Assembly: GCA_037191015.1 (NCBI GenBank)
Contig: JBBCKD010000015.1
Span: 496,001-560,000, forward strand
Length of the DNA: 64,000 nt
DNA from: Ravibacter sp037191015
GTDB lineage: Bacteria > Bacteroidota > Bacteroidia > Cytophagales > Spirosomataceae
Direction: 5' to 3'
The first letter of the stretch is position 1, and every line of letters starts with the position of its first letter. Under the pieces are notes generated by a model. It did no database searches. It worked only from the letters and a program-made list of their open reading frames with translations, and was not told the DNA's origin. The translations under genes were made by a program, and so were the position numbers. Shown here piece by piece: positions 33,435 to 41,707 of the stretch.

Positions 33435-36400
33435 TTAAAATGTGATAAAGGCGCCGAGTGTATAGCTCGTGACGGCCGGGTACCGGTTTTTGTCGTCTAT
33501 CCCGGGCGTCAGGCCTGATATGCTCACTTCCGGGTCAATCCCCTTATACCCTGTAAAGGTGAAAAGGTTGGAGATCGATCCGTACACCCTGGCCCGCTTC
33601 ACCCATTTTCCGATGGTACCGATGTTGTAGCCCAGCGTCACGTTATCCACTTTCCAGTAGTTGCCGTTTTCGATGTAGTAGCTGACATAGTTCAGCGACT
33701 GATCGTCGGCCAGCGGGCGTTTTCCGAATACCGGCTCGTAGGCGTTGGCTCTCAGGTTTCCTCTTGTAAGCATCACGGGCGCGCTCCAGAACATCTCCGT
33801 CATATTCAGGATCTGGAAGCCGAAGGCTCCCCGCATGGTGACGTTGAGGTCGAAGTTTTTATAGGTGACGGTGTTGTTCCAGTTCAGGTACCTGCGGGGA
33901 AGACCATTCCCGATAATCTGCTTGTCATCAGCCTGCTGGTTGGCGATCGGCTTGGGATTACCGTCTTTCCCTTCAATGATCCAGTGCCCGGATTCGTCGA
34001 TGTCTACCGTTTTAAAGCCCCAGAAATTCCCGATGGGCTGTCCTACCTGTACGCGGTGGGTCTGCTGCTGGATAGGTTCTCCGGTGTTCCCGGTATCAAA
34101 GTAGCCGCTCGCCAGGGCGAACCTGTCATTGGACAGCGCCAGCACCTTGTTGGCGTTCGTAGAAAAATTGGCGGAAGTAGACCACTCAAAGTCATTGGTC
34201 CTGACCGGAACCGCGTTCACGAGTATCTCGATCCCCTTGTTTTCCATCGAGGCGGCGTTGGCGGTAATGGAGCTATAGAGATAGGGTGGGGTAGGCACGG
34301 GGAAATTCGCGATCAGGTCGCGCGTGGTTCTGATGTAGTAGTCGATGGCCCCCGAAATCCGATCGTTGAAAAAGCCATAATCGAGTCCGAAATTAAGCTC
34401 TTCTTTGGTTTCCCAGCGAAGGTTGGGGTTCGGGTTGTTCGACGGGTTGATCGCCTGGATCCACTGGCCGTTCACCAGGATATTGGTGTTGAAGTTTATC
34501 TTGTTCAGCGAGATGTACGAGCTGCCGGGCTCTGTTCCCGTTACACCGAAGCCCGCTCTCAGCTTGAGCGCTGAAACAGCCCTGGCTCCCTGCAGGAAAT
34601 TTTCCTTTTGAAGGTTCCAGCCCAGTGATAACGCCGGGAAGCTCCCCCATTTGTGGTTGGCTCCGAAACGGGACGAGCCTTCATGACGGATGCTGGCCAT
34701 AAGAAGGTATTTGTTCAGGAAGCTGTAGTTGACCCGGAAGAAGAAACCTGCAAGCTTGCTTTCGGATTGGGTTGAGCTTTCCGGCGCCTGGCCCCGTCTG
34801 AGCGCCAGTCCGGCGCCCATATTGTTGTAGGAAAACTCATCGGTAGGGAAATCCCAGTTCTGCATCCAATAGTCCTCGGTATTGAATTTTCTCCAGGTGT
34901 ATCCTCCCAGGAGAACGAGACTGTGGTCCGCAAAGTTTTTATTGTAGTCGGCGGTTAATTCAAAAAGATCGTCTTGGGAACGGGTGGTCCCTCTGGAGGC
35001 AAATCCGTTGCGGCCGTTCCGGGCAGTCGACCAGTGGTTTTTGGTTTCATAATAGCCGCGCGTGCTGTTATACATATCCCTGGAAAAGAGCGCTTTAATC
35101 GACAGGTCGTTGACAGGGGTGAGCGTGAGGGTACCGAACGTCCGGAAATTGTTGTTCTGGTTGACGCCTTTTGACTCTTCGATCAGGGCCACAGGATTCA
35201 TGTAATCCGTTTTTTCAGGTTGCTCGATCCATTTGCCGTTCGCATCCTTCAGCGGGGAAGTGGGGTTGAAGGTCAGCGCATTCCGGTAAACCAGGCCGGA
35301 ATAGTTGCCGCCGTCGATGGCGAAATGCTGCTGCTGGTAGCCATTGATATTGGCGTTGAATTTCAGTATCCCGTTGAACATCGAATGATTTACTTCTAAC
35401 CGCGGATACAGGATGGTGTTGTCCGATTTTTTCATGACGCCGTTAAGGCTCCTGTATTCCAGGCTCATGATATAGTTGGTGTTGCGCGTCCCGCCCCTCA
35501 GGCTGATATTGTGGACCTGGGAAAAGGGGTTCTGGGTCGTTTCCCTGAGCCAGTCCGTCGTATGCCCGAAATCCACCGCCCCCGGCCTGTTCTGGGAAAC
35601 CAGCTGCCTGTACTGGGCCGCATCCATAAAGTCGAGCTGACGTGTTTGTCTTTGCGTGGTCAGGTAGGAGTTGATCTCCAGTGTCGGCGGCACTTCACCG
35701 TTTACCTTCCGGGTCGTAATGAGGATCACCCCATTGGTTCCCCGCGTTCCGTAGATAGCGGCGGCCGAGCCGTCCTTGAGCACATCGATAGACTCGATAT
35801 CTTCCGGCGCTACGCTCATAAGGGTCCCGGGCACTCCGTCGATGAGAATAAGAGGGGCAGCGTTCCCGTTAATCGTGGCGTTTCCTCTGAGCATAATCTG
35901 GGAAGCAGAGGTAGGGTTGCCGTCGGGTGTGACGACATTCAGCCCGGCCACCTTTCCGCGGATCAGCTGGGCGGCATCCTGTACGGCGCCCTTTACAAAG
36001 TTTTCTGATTTGATGCTCGATATAGCGCTGGTGATCTGCTCCCTTTTTTGCGAGCCGTACCCTACCACTACGATTTCCTCCAGGGTTTTGTTGTCGATCT
36101 GCATGGTAAGGTCGATGGTCGTCTGGTTTCCGATTTCGACTTCCTGGGCCAGGTAGCCGACAAAGGAGAACACAAGGGTCTGAGCGTTGTCCGGGACGGT
36201 CAGCTGAAATCTTCCGTCGGCATCTGTACTGGCGCCTTTGGAGGTTCCTTTTACAAGGATGCTTACGCCCGGAAGGCCTATGCCTGAATGGTCGGTCACC
36301 AGGCCGGAGATCTGGCGCTCCGGGACGTCGGGCCGGGGGTGAGCCTCATTGATCAGCTTTATTTCTTCCGGAGGCAGCCCGGCTGCACCCGACCGGATCA

Positions 36401-36746
36401 CGATCAGGTTGTTGTTGATGCTATAGGTGAGCTGGAGGGGAAGAAGCAATTCGTTCAAGGCATCAACCAACCTGACATTTTCTACTGAAAGCGAGGTTTT
36501 TCGTTCGGATTGGATAATACGGGAGCTGAAGACAAACCGTGCATGGGTTTGCTTTTCGAACTGCTGGAGGATCTTTTTTACGTTTACGTTGGTAACGTTC
36601 AGGCTTACTCTCTGGTTAAGAGCAGTCTGGGCATTACCGGGGTTGCCCCAGGCTATGCCTGCCAGGAAGCAGGTCATGAAACACTGAATGACTGTTATAC
36701 GCATGATGGTAATTACTACGTCATCAACTCGTAAGTTTTTTTTCAT
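33435..36746 (-). CDS. SusC/RagA TonB-dependent transporter with STN signalling domain
   Basis: 1103-residue outer-membrane transporter. Unlike the other two SusC proteins here, it has a secretin/TonB short N-terminal (STN) domain at about 50-115 (VNVKKILQQFEKQTHARFVF), followed by a carboxypeptidase-D-like domain (RQISGLVTDHSGIGLPGV), a plug with LEEIVVVGYGSQKR, and the barrel ending in TLGAFITF. STN domains contact a FecR-type anti-sigma factor when substrate is bound, and both FecR and the ECF sigma are encoded just upstream. This gives trans-envelope signalling. The 210-base leader (to fecR) contains signals for an antisense RNA on the plus strand. Confidence 0.95.
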   Translation of the reverse strand: MKKNLRVDDVVITIMRITVIQCFMTCFLAGIAWGNPGNAQTALNQRVSLNVTNVNVKKILQQFEKQTHARFVFSSRIIQSERKTSLSVENVRLVDALNELLLPLQLTYSINNNLIVIRSGAAGLPPEEIKLINEAHPRPDVPERQISGLVTDHSGIGLPGVSILVKGTSKGASTDADGRFQLTVPDNAQTLVFSFVGYLAQEVEIGNQTTIDLTMQIDNKTLEEIVVVGYGSQKREQITSAISSIKSENFVKGAVQDAAQLIRGKVAGLNVVTPDGNPTSASQIMLRGNATINGNAAPLILIDGVPGTLMSVAPEDIESIDVLKDGSAAAIYGTRGTNGVILITTRKVNGEVPPTLEINSYLTTQRQTRQLDFMDAAQYRQLVSQNRPGAVDFGHTTDWLRETTQNPFSQVHNISLRGGTRNTNYIMSLEYRSLNGVMKKSDNTILYPRLEVNHSMFNGILKFNANINGYQQQHFAIDGGNYSGLVYRNALTFNPTSPLKDANGKWIEQPEKTDYMNPVALIEESKGVNQNNNFRTFGTLTLTPVNDLSIKALFSRDMYNSTRGYYETKNHWSTARNGRNGFASRGTTRSQDDLFELTADYNKNFADHSLVLLGGYTWRKFNTEDYWMQNWDFPTDEFSYNNMGAGLALRRGQAPESSTQSESKLAGFFFRVNYSFLNKYLLMASIRHEGSSRFGANHKWGSFPALSLGWNLQKENFLQGARAVSALKLRAGFGVTGTEPGSSYISLNKINFNTNILVNGQWIQAINPSNNPNPNLRWETKEELNFGLDYGFFNDRISGAIDYYIRTTRDLIANFPVPTPPYLYSSITANAASMENKGIEILVNAVPVRTNDFEWSTSANFSTNANKVLALSNDRFALASGYFDTGNTGEPIQQQTHRVQVGQPIGNFWGFKTVDIDESGHWIIEGKDGNPKPIANQQADDKQIIGNGLPRRYLNWNNTVTYKNFDLNVTMRGAFGFQILNMTEMFWSAPVMLTRGNLRANAYEPVFGKRPLADDQSLNYVSYYIENGNYWKVDNVTLGYNIGTIGKWVKRARVYGSISNLFTFTGYKGIDPEVSISGLTPGIDDKNRYPAVTSYTLGAFITF

Positions 36747-36886
36747 ACTTTTGTAAGGATTTTGTAATTCTTATAGATAATGCAAAATCTCCCTTGAGGC
36801 CATTCCGATGGCCTTATCGTATAAATTGGTCGCAAGTCAATTTTCAGGGATCGAGCCGGTTGTGTGGCAACACTGCCGGCTTTTTT
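36746..36886 (+). ncRNA. Candidate cis-antisense sRNA in the susC leader (module 2)
   Basis: On the plus strand TACTTTTG (36746-36753) matches the -7 element TAnnTTTG; no clear -33 partner is seen. Downstream come a hairpin with a UCCG (UNCG-type) tetraloop (36797-36814) and a terminator stem-loop with six T (36854-36886). A transcript of roughly 125 nucleotides starting near 36760 would be antisense to the 5' leader of susC. cis-antisense RNAs of similar size and position are known at ECF-sigma-controlled SusC loci of Bacteroides, where they repress the locus. The coordinates include the -7 element. No gene lies on the plus strand that would otherwise need this terminator. Confidence 0.45.
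36854..36886 (+). terminator. Plus-strand intrinsic terminator between susC and fecR
   Basis: AGCCGG/CCGGCT arms (36854-36859 and 36876-36881) with an inner GTG/CAC pair, directly followed by TTTTTT. The orientation is against the surrounding minus-strand genes. Confidence 0.65.
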
Positions 36887-36957
36887 ATTGGATTCGGATA
36901 AGGATATTTTTACATAAGCGCTTAAGGTTACGTGATGATTAGAAACTAGGTTAACTC

Positions 36958-38076
36958 TTAGTTACACGATCCTCCCATGATCTCCACCCTGTTTCCTGTG
37001 AAGGAATAGCCGGCATAAAGCGCCTGGCTTATGGTCTGCAGCTTCATATGTAGGGGCTGGCCTGTCAGCGAGGCTGTTAAAGGACAGTCGGATAAGGAAG
37101 ATTTATCGTAAATGATCTGAATGCCGTAACTATCTTCAAGGGCCTTGAAAACCTCTGAGACAGGCGCCTCGTCGAATTCGAAAAAGAACGGCTCTGCTTC
37201 CTGGGACAGCAGATCGAAGGAGGCAGGAGAACCTTGCCGGGGCGTACCGTCTGAAAGAGAAAATGTTATGTTCTGGTTCTTTTCAAGGATAACTCCGGCG
37301 GCTTTGTTTTCCGTATGGTCAGCAATAAGGTCTTCTTTGTTGTAAACCGATACCTTACCTGAATGTACCGATACTTTAATCTCTGTTTTTCCGGATGAAG
37401 ACTCAACCAAAAAGCTGGTCCCGAGCACTTTGGTAACGATAGGACCTGAGTATACGTAAAACGGGCGGTCAGTTTCTTTCGCTATTTCAAAAAATGCGCT
37501 CCCGTTCAGGATCACCTCCCGGTTTGCCTTCCGGCTCATGTCGTCATAAACCAGCTCCGAGCCCGGCTGCAGAATAACCGAGCTGCCGTCTTTCAGAAGG
37601 ATGGTGAGGGGTTTGTCAGTAGCGTTGCGGGTCGTCAGATCTGTTTTTATCTCACCGGCAGAATGTTGTAAAAAAGCGGCTTCATCGGTAAACAGCCTAA
37701 GTTTCTTTTCGGAGTACAGCCAGTAACCGGCCAGCAAAGCTGCTATCAGCACGGAGGCGGCTGTCAGGTAAGGGCTGAAAAAACGCTGTTTTCCCGCTTT
37801 TTCCGGGCGGGCGCCGGAAGGCCCGTCGGAGGAGATCGTTTTCCGGACATTGCTCCATATTTTCTCGCTCTGATCTTTTGTGGGTACATCGCGGCCGGTG
37901 TCTTCGGCGATCAGGTTGACGTATTCCCGTGCCATTTCCACGGTTTTTCGTTTTTCAGGATGTTCCCGTAGAAATTGCTGCCACCGCGCCTCATTCAGAG
38001 GATCAGGATTTCGCACCCAGGAAATGAAATCCTCGTCGCGGATAAGATCTATTAGAGAATAAGAGTCAGATTTCAT
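36958..38076 (-). CDS. FecR family anti-sigma factor
   Basis: 372-residue single-pass inner-membrane protein. The cytoplasmic N-terminal part (about 1-100) would hold the sigma factor; a membrane helix follows (YLTAASVLIAALLAGYWLY); then the periplasmic FecR domain (FLQHSAGEIKTDLTT to about residue 250) and a C-terminal DUF4974 domain (FEFDEAPVSEVFKALEDSYG). The DUF4974/STN interaction transmits the loaded state of SusC. A TTG nine codons upstream opens the frame, but the ATG at 38076 (MKSDSYSLID) is preferred. Encoded between sigma and susC, 93 bases after the sigma gene. Confidence 0.93.
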   Translation of the reverse strand: MKSDSYSLIDLIRDEDFISWVRNPDPLNEARWQQFLREHPEKRKTVEMAREYVNLIAEDTGRDVPTKDQSEKIWSNVRKTISSDGPSGARPEKAGKQRFFSPYLTAASVLIAALLAGYWLYSEKKLRLFTDEAAFLQHSAGEIKTDLTTRNATDKPLTILLKDGSSVILQPGSELVYDDMSRKANREVILNGSAFFEIAKETDRPFYVYSGPIVTKVLGTSFLVESSSGKTEIKVSVHSGKVSVYNKEDLIADHTENKAAGVILEKNQNITFSLSDGTPRQGSPASFDLLSQEAEPFFFEFDEAPVSEVFKALEDSYGIQIIYDKSSLSDCPLTASLTGQPLHMKLQTISQALYAGYSFTGNRVEIMGGSCN

Positions 38077-38169
38077 GCCTGGCCGCTTTATTTTGCTTTT
38101 CAACTAAACAGAGCGGCAGAATCAGGGTTTGACCTCTTTCGAAATAGAATATTTTTCTAAAAAATGGGA

Positions 38170-38775
38170 TTAATATAGTAAGGAGCTCATTGTCAGCGCG
38201 GAAAAGACCAGCCAATGCCGGTTGGCGCGCAGAGTTATGAGCGCTTTATACAGGAAATTACGGACCGATTTCTCGTTCACATCCATCATCCCGGCGATCT
38301 CTTCGGTGCTGAAATTCTCGAAGTATTTAAGGGTAAGCGCTTCAAGCTGCCGTTCGGGGAGCTGGTTGAGCAATTCTTTCAGCCGTTCTTTCTGAAGCGT
38401 AAAGGATTCTTCCTGGATCACCTGGGATTCGTGGCTTGTCTGGAAGGGCAGGTGATGGTCATTGTATCGCTCTTCGAGGTTCTGAAGGGGTTCCTTTTTC
38501 TGGGACAGATGAATTTTCCGGCGAAGGGAACGGTACAAATAAAATTTGACGGAATCAACGCTATCCGTAAGCCCGTCCCTAAGCCGCCAGAGATCTACAA
38601 AGAGGTCCTGGATGGCATCTTCCACCACACCGGGCGATGCCGGCGCTAACTTGATGCCATAGTTGTACAACGTTCGGTGATACCGTTCAAAAAGTATGGC
38701 GAATGCTTCCTTGTCTCCTTTTTTGAGGAGCCACCATAGTTCCCGGTCTGCCGATTGTACATCCGTAACGTCCAC
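38170..38775 (-). CDS. ECF RNA polymerase sigma factor
   Basis: About 201 residues. Region 2 (about 20-90) includes FAILFERYHRTLYNYG, the acidic DAIQDLFVDLW helix, and YLYRSLRRKI; region 4 (about 130-190) has LPERQLEALTLKYFENFS and EEIAGMMDVNEKSVRNFLYKA, the helix-turn-helix. This is the Bacteroidota class that pairs with FecR and STN-type SusC. No ATG fits: the frame begins with GTG at 38775, so the start is less certain. A 213-base divergent region separates it from the plus-strand lipoprotein genes. Confidence 0.93.
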   Translation of the reverse strand: MDVTDVQSADRELWWLLKKGDKEAFAILFERYHRTLYNYGIKLAPASPGVVEDAIQDLFVDLWRLRDGLTDSVDSVKFYLYRSLRRKIHLSQKKEPLQNLEERYNDHHLPFQTSHESQVIQEESFTLQKERLKELLNQLPERQLEALTLKYFENFSTEEIAGMMDVNEKSVRNFLYKALITLRANRHWLVFSALTMSSLLY

Positions 38776-38848
38776 AGATCGATAGGTTTTGAAAAGAGAA
38801 TTGTAAAGAAAAGCTAAATTATTGTAATAATTACTAAAAACAGCGCAG

Positions 38849-38883
38849 GAATTACAGAAAGGAAAGCCGGGTTTGAATTACAG
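38849..38883. repeat. Direct repeat GAATTACAG in the sigma/lipoprotein divergent region
   Basis: Two copies (38849-38857 and 38875-38883), 26 bases start to start, in the 213 bases between the divergent sigma and lipoprotein genes. Might be a regulator site; nothing further supports it. Confidence 0.3.
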
Positions 38884-38988
38884 CTTACCGTGTCAGGACC
38901 GGAAGATACGATTGTTTTTTTCAGGCGCCGATTACAACCGAATGGCCCGGGAAGAGATCTGATCTATAGAACAAAAACGATCCCTTGT

Positions 38989-39369
38989 ATGAGAACAATT
39001 CACTACGTACTACTATTGACATTGTCCCTGGCCGTATCCTGTAAAAAGGATGAACGCGTTGACATTTCGGCCTGCGGGGTCAAAGATCCTGTCAATAACC
39101 TGCCCTGGCTGAAAGAGATGGTCGATGAAGCGAAGCGTGCAGGAACAGCAAATATCACGACCATTAGAAAGTTTGAATATAAGGGGAACGCTTATTTTAC
39201 TTACTATCAGGCACACTTATCTTGTATGAACTGTATTATTTTTGATTGCAGCGGGGAGCGGGTAACACCCGGAGCGCTTTTTACGGAGGAAGAGTATCAG
39301 GAGCTGGCAGGTGAATCATACGGGCCTTCCGCTATTTTGGTGTGGCCCGGGAGATTACCGGAAGAATAG
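38989..39369 (+). CDS. Small cysteine-rich lipoprotein, unrecognised family (copy A)
   Basis: 126 residues with a lipoprotein signal ending at Cys18 (LAVSCKKDE). I do not recognise the family. The mature part has four cysteines: Cys29 in SACGVKDPVNNL, and Cys79, Cys82 and Cys87 in SCMNCIIFDCSG. The motif SACGVKDPVNNLxWLKxxV and the SCMxCxIxDCSG cluster recur in the protein encoded next, so they are tandem paralogues. A predicted beta-rich domain (TIRKFEYKGNAYFTYYQAH) lies between. An upstream ATG at 38890 would bury the signal peptide; 38989 is chosen. Possible roles are disulphide-stabilised surface binding or metal binding. Confidence 0.8.
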   Translation: MRTIHYVLLLTLSLAVSCKKDERVDISACGVKDPVNNLPWLKEMVDEAKRAGTANITTIRKFEYKGNAYFTYYQAHLSCMNCIIFDCSGERVTPGALFTEEEYQELAGESYGPSAILVWPGRLPEE

Positions 39370-39398
39370 TCGTTTTTTTGTGATAAACCTGTTTGAAA

Positions 39399-39794
39399 AT
39401 GAAAGGGATATTCTATTTGTTCATCATGCTGTCCCTAGCGGCTCTTTCTTCCTGCAAAAAAGACGAACCAATCAGGGATCCGCTGCTGCGTAATTCCGAT
39501 GTCTCCGCTTGCGGCGTAAAAGACCCCGTTAATAATCTCGGGTGGTTGAAGAAGATCGTTCTGGAAGCTAAGAAAGACGGGTCGGATAAATATTTGATTA
39601 TCAGGATGGCTGACTATAACGGTGATACTTATTTCAATAGCCGGTTTCCCTTTTCATCTTGTATGGGATGTAATATCCGGGATTGCAGCGGAAACAGGAT
39701 AGATCCCCAAAATTTCACGATCGAACAAAAGACGGAACTGATGCAGGCTCTGAACGGGGAGAAGTCTGTAGTTTTGTGGGGCAATTGGCATTAA
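39399..39794 (+). CDS. Small cysteine-rich lipoprotein, unrecognised family (copy B)
   Basis: 131 residues; lipobox cysteine at 19 (LAALSSCKKDE). Paralogue of copy A, with the shared SACGVKDPVNNLGWLK and SCMGCNIRDCSG motifs and the same four mature cysteines, but a longer linker (PIRDPLLRNSD) after the lipid anchor and a different C-terminus (KSVVLWGNWH). The frame is open from a TTG at 39393; the ATG at 39399 is preferred. It begins 29 bases after copy A, so both are probably co-transcribed. Convergent with the ABC substrate-binding protein gene 13 bases further on. Function unknown. Confidence 0.8.
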   Translation: MKGIFYLFIMLSLAALSSCKKDEPIRDPLLRNSDVSACGVKDPVNNLGWLKKIVLEAKKDGSDKYLIIRMADYNGDTYFNSRFPFSSCMGCNIRDCSGNRIDPQNFTIEQKTELMQALNGEKSVVLWGNWH

Positions 39795-39807
39795 GAGCCG
39801 GTTTTTT

Positions 39808-40725
39808 TTACTTCAGGTACTCCGCCACATTATCCTTCGTTACGAGCTTAAAAGGGATTAAAACAGTAGGCTTAACCGGCTCGTTATTAATCAGCTTTAG
39901 CGCCGTTTCAAGTGACTGCCCGCCTTGTTCTACCGCATTCTGGAAGACAGTAGCATCGAGGTTCCCCTTATTGACCGCCTGGAGGGCGTCGGGAATAGCA
40001 TCAATACTCACCACTATCACTTTATCTTTCAAACCCGCTTCGGAGAGCGCTTTTACGGCTCCCATTCCCATTTCGTCATTTTGAGCAAAGATGGCGCTGA
40101 TCCGGCTGCCGTACGATTGTATCCAGTTTTCGGTAAGGGACATGGCTTTGGAGCGGTCCCACTGAGCGGTCTGCTCGGCCAGGAGCTTCAGCCCGGGGTT
40201 ACCGGCTAGTATTTCCTTGGCGCCTTTGTCCCTTTGTATCTGGGCTGCCTGTCCCATATAACCGTGCATAATGAGCACGTTGCCGTTTCCGTCGAGCTTT
40301 TCAGCGATATACCGCATGGCAATTCTACCCGACTCCACATCGTCGGAGCCTACGAATGCCGATGGGGATGCGTTGGTTTCCGAATTGACGTTTACGATCG
40401 GGATCCCGGCTGCTTTGGCTTTCTCTACCGCCGGAGAACTCGCTTCCACTTCACAGGGGTTCAGGATGATGGCATCTACCTTCTGGGCTATGAAACTTTC
40501 TACCTGTTCGACCTGCTTCAGGGCAGAACGTTCGGCGTCTACCATGATCAGCTTCACGCCATGTTCTCCCGCTTTTTTTTCAATTTCATCCGCTACGTTT
40601 ACCACGAACTCATTCTGCAGGCTCAGCATGGAAACGCCGATAACCGGGCCGGTAGCTGTTTCTGAGCCCCCGCAGCTCCATAGGGTCGCCGCCAGAAATA
40701 AAGAAGATATTGCTTTCCTGATCAT
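39808..40725 (-). CDS. Sugar ABC transporter substrate-binding lipoprotein (RbsB-like)
   Basis: 305-residue periplasmic-binding protein of the ribose/galactose type, anchored as a lipoprotein at Cys18 (LWSCGGSE). The two-lobed fold is marked by IGVSMLSLQNEFVV, VDAIILNPCEV, FVGSDDVESG, FAQNDEMGMGAVKAL and VVSIDAIPDAL. The last motif is the hinge region with the ligand-contacting aspartate. Typical ligands are ribose, galactose, xylose, inositol or allose. It is the third gene of an ATPase-permease-binding protein operon. A 26-base gap separates it from the permease gene. Confidence 0.92.
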   Translation of the reverse strand: MIRKAISSLFLAATLWSCGGSETATGPVIGVSMLSLQNEFVVNVADEIEKKAGEHGVKLIMVDAERSALKQVEQVESFIAQKVDAIILNPCEVEASSPAVEKAKAAGIPIVNVNSETNASPSAFVGSDDVESGRIAMRYIAEKLDGNGNVLIMHGYMGQAAQIQRDKGAKEILAGNPGLKLLAEQTAQWDRSKAMSLTENWIQSYGSRISAIFAQNDEMGMGAVKALSEAGLKDKVIVVSIDAIPDALQAVNKGNLDATVFQNAVEQGGQSLETALKLINNEPVKPTVLIPFKLVTKDNVAEYLK

Positions 40726-40751
40726 ATAGAAGATGCTTGTTTTTTGTTTTA

Positions 40752-41690
40752 TTATCTGTTTTTGCTCATGCTATCCAGCACCACTGCCCCGACTATGATC
40801 AGGCCCTTAATCACCAGCTGATAATACGACGAAACATTCATCAGGTCGAGGCCGTTGCTGATCACCCCTATTAAAAGAGCGCCAAGCAATGTTCCTACCA
40901 TATTGCCGGTACCACCCGAAGTGCTGGTTCCACCGATGATGGCTGCAGCGATGGCATCGAGCTCAAAGCCCATCCCTGCGTTGGGCTGGCCTGTAGTGAT
41001 CCTCGATGTAAGCAGCACGCCCGCAATTCCTGCCAGACCGCCGCAAAGCGTATAGACCATCATCTTTACTTTGTTGACATTGATCCCTGAAGCCCTTGCC
41101 GCCAGTTCATTTCCTCCTACCGCGTACATATAACGGCCCCAGGTCGTTTTGCCAAGCAGCAATGCGCAGACGATGAAAGTAAATACCAGGATAACGATGG
41201 GGAAGGGGATTCCCCAGATCGTCCCGCCGCCGATGAAGTTAAAGGCATCAGAAAGATTGGAAACCGGTCGCCCGTTGCTGAAAATAAGCGCAAGCCCCCG
41301 GGCAATAGTCATGGTTCCCAGGGTAACTATAAAGGGCGGGACCTTGCTTTTTGTAATGACAAAACCATTGAAAGCTCCGAAGAGGACCCCGGTCCCGATA
41401 CCGGCGGCCAGAGGTACTACCAGCGGGTATGAATCGGGATGCGCAAAAATGGCGGCGGCGATCCCTGCAACGGCGAGCACCGATCCCAGCGACAGGTCGA
41501 TCCCGCCGGTAATAATAACAAATGTGACTCCGAATGCCAGTAGCGCGTTGATAGAGACCTGCGTGAGGATCACTCTCAGGTTTGACAGCGTCAGAAAAGC
41601 GGGATGAAGGATTGAAAGCAGTACACATATCAGCACAAAGGCAATGGCGATGCCGTATTGTCCGATATGATCGAGTGAAATTTTTTTCAT
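40752..41690 (-). CDS. Sugar ABC transporter permease (RbsC-like)
   Basis: 312-residue inner-membrane permease with 8-10 helices, of the ribose/xylose/arabinose branched-chain-permease-like family. The GIDLSLGSVLAVAGI segment and the GGxxLxG-type region (LCGGLAGIAGVLLTSRITTGQPNAG, given here only by its start) are characteristic, as is GTSTSGGTGNMVGTLLGA. It would form a homodimer served by the double ATPase encoded 17 bases upstream. Ribose-type ABC importers are infrequent in Bacteroidota, which usually rely on SusCD plus MFS. Confidence 0.93.
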   Translation of the reverse strand: MKKISLDHIGQYGIAIAFVLICVLLSILHPAFLTLSNLRVILTQVSINALLAFGVTFVIITGGIDLSLGSVLAVAGIAAAIFAHPDSYPLVVPLAAGIGTGVLFGAFNGFVITKSKVPPFIVTLGTMTIARGLALIFSNGRPVSNLSDAFNFIGGGTIWGIPFPIVILVFTFIVCALLLGKTTWGRYMYAVGGNELAARASGINVNKVKMMVYTLCGGLAGIAGVLLTSRITTGQPNAGMGFELDAIAAAIIGGTSTSGGTGNMVGTLLGALLIGVISNGLDLMNVSSYYQLVIKGLIIVGAVVLDSMSKNR

Positions 41691-41707
41691 GAACGCGGGG
41701 TTAGCGG

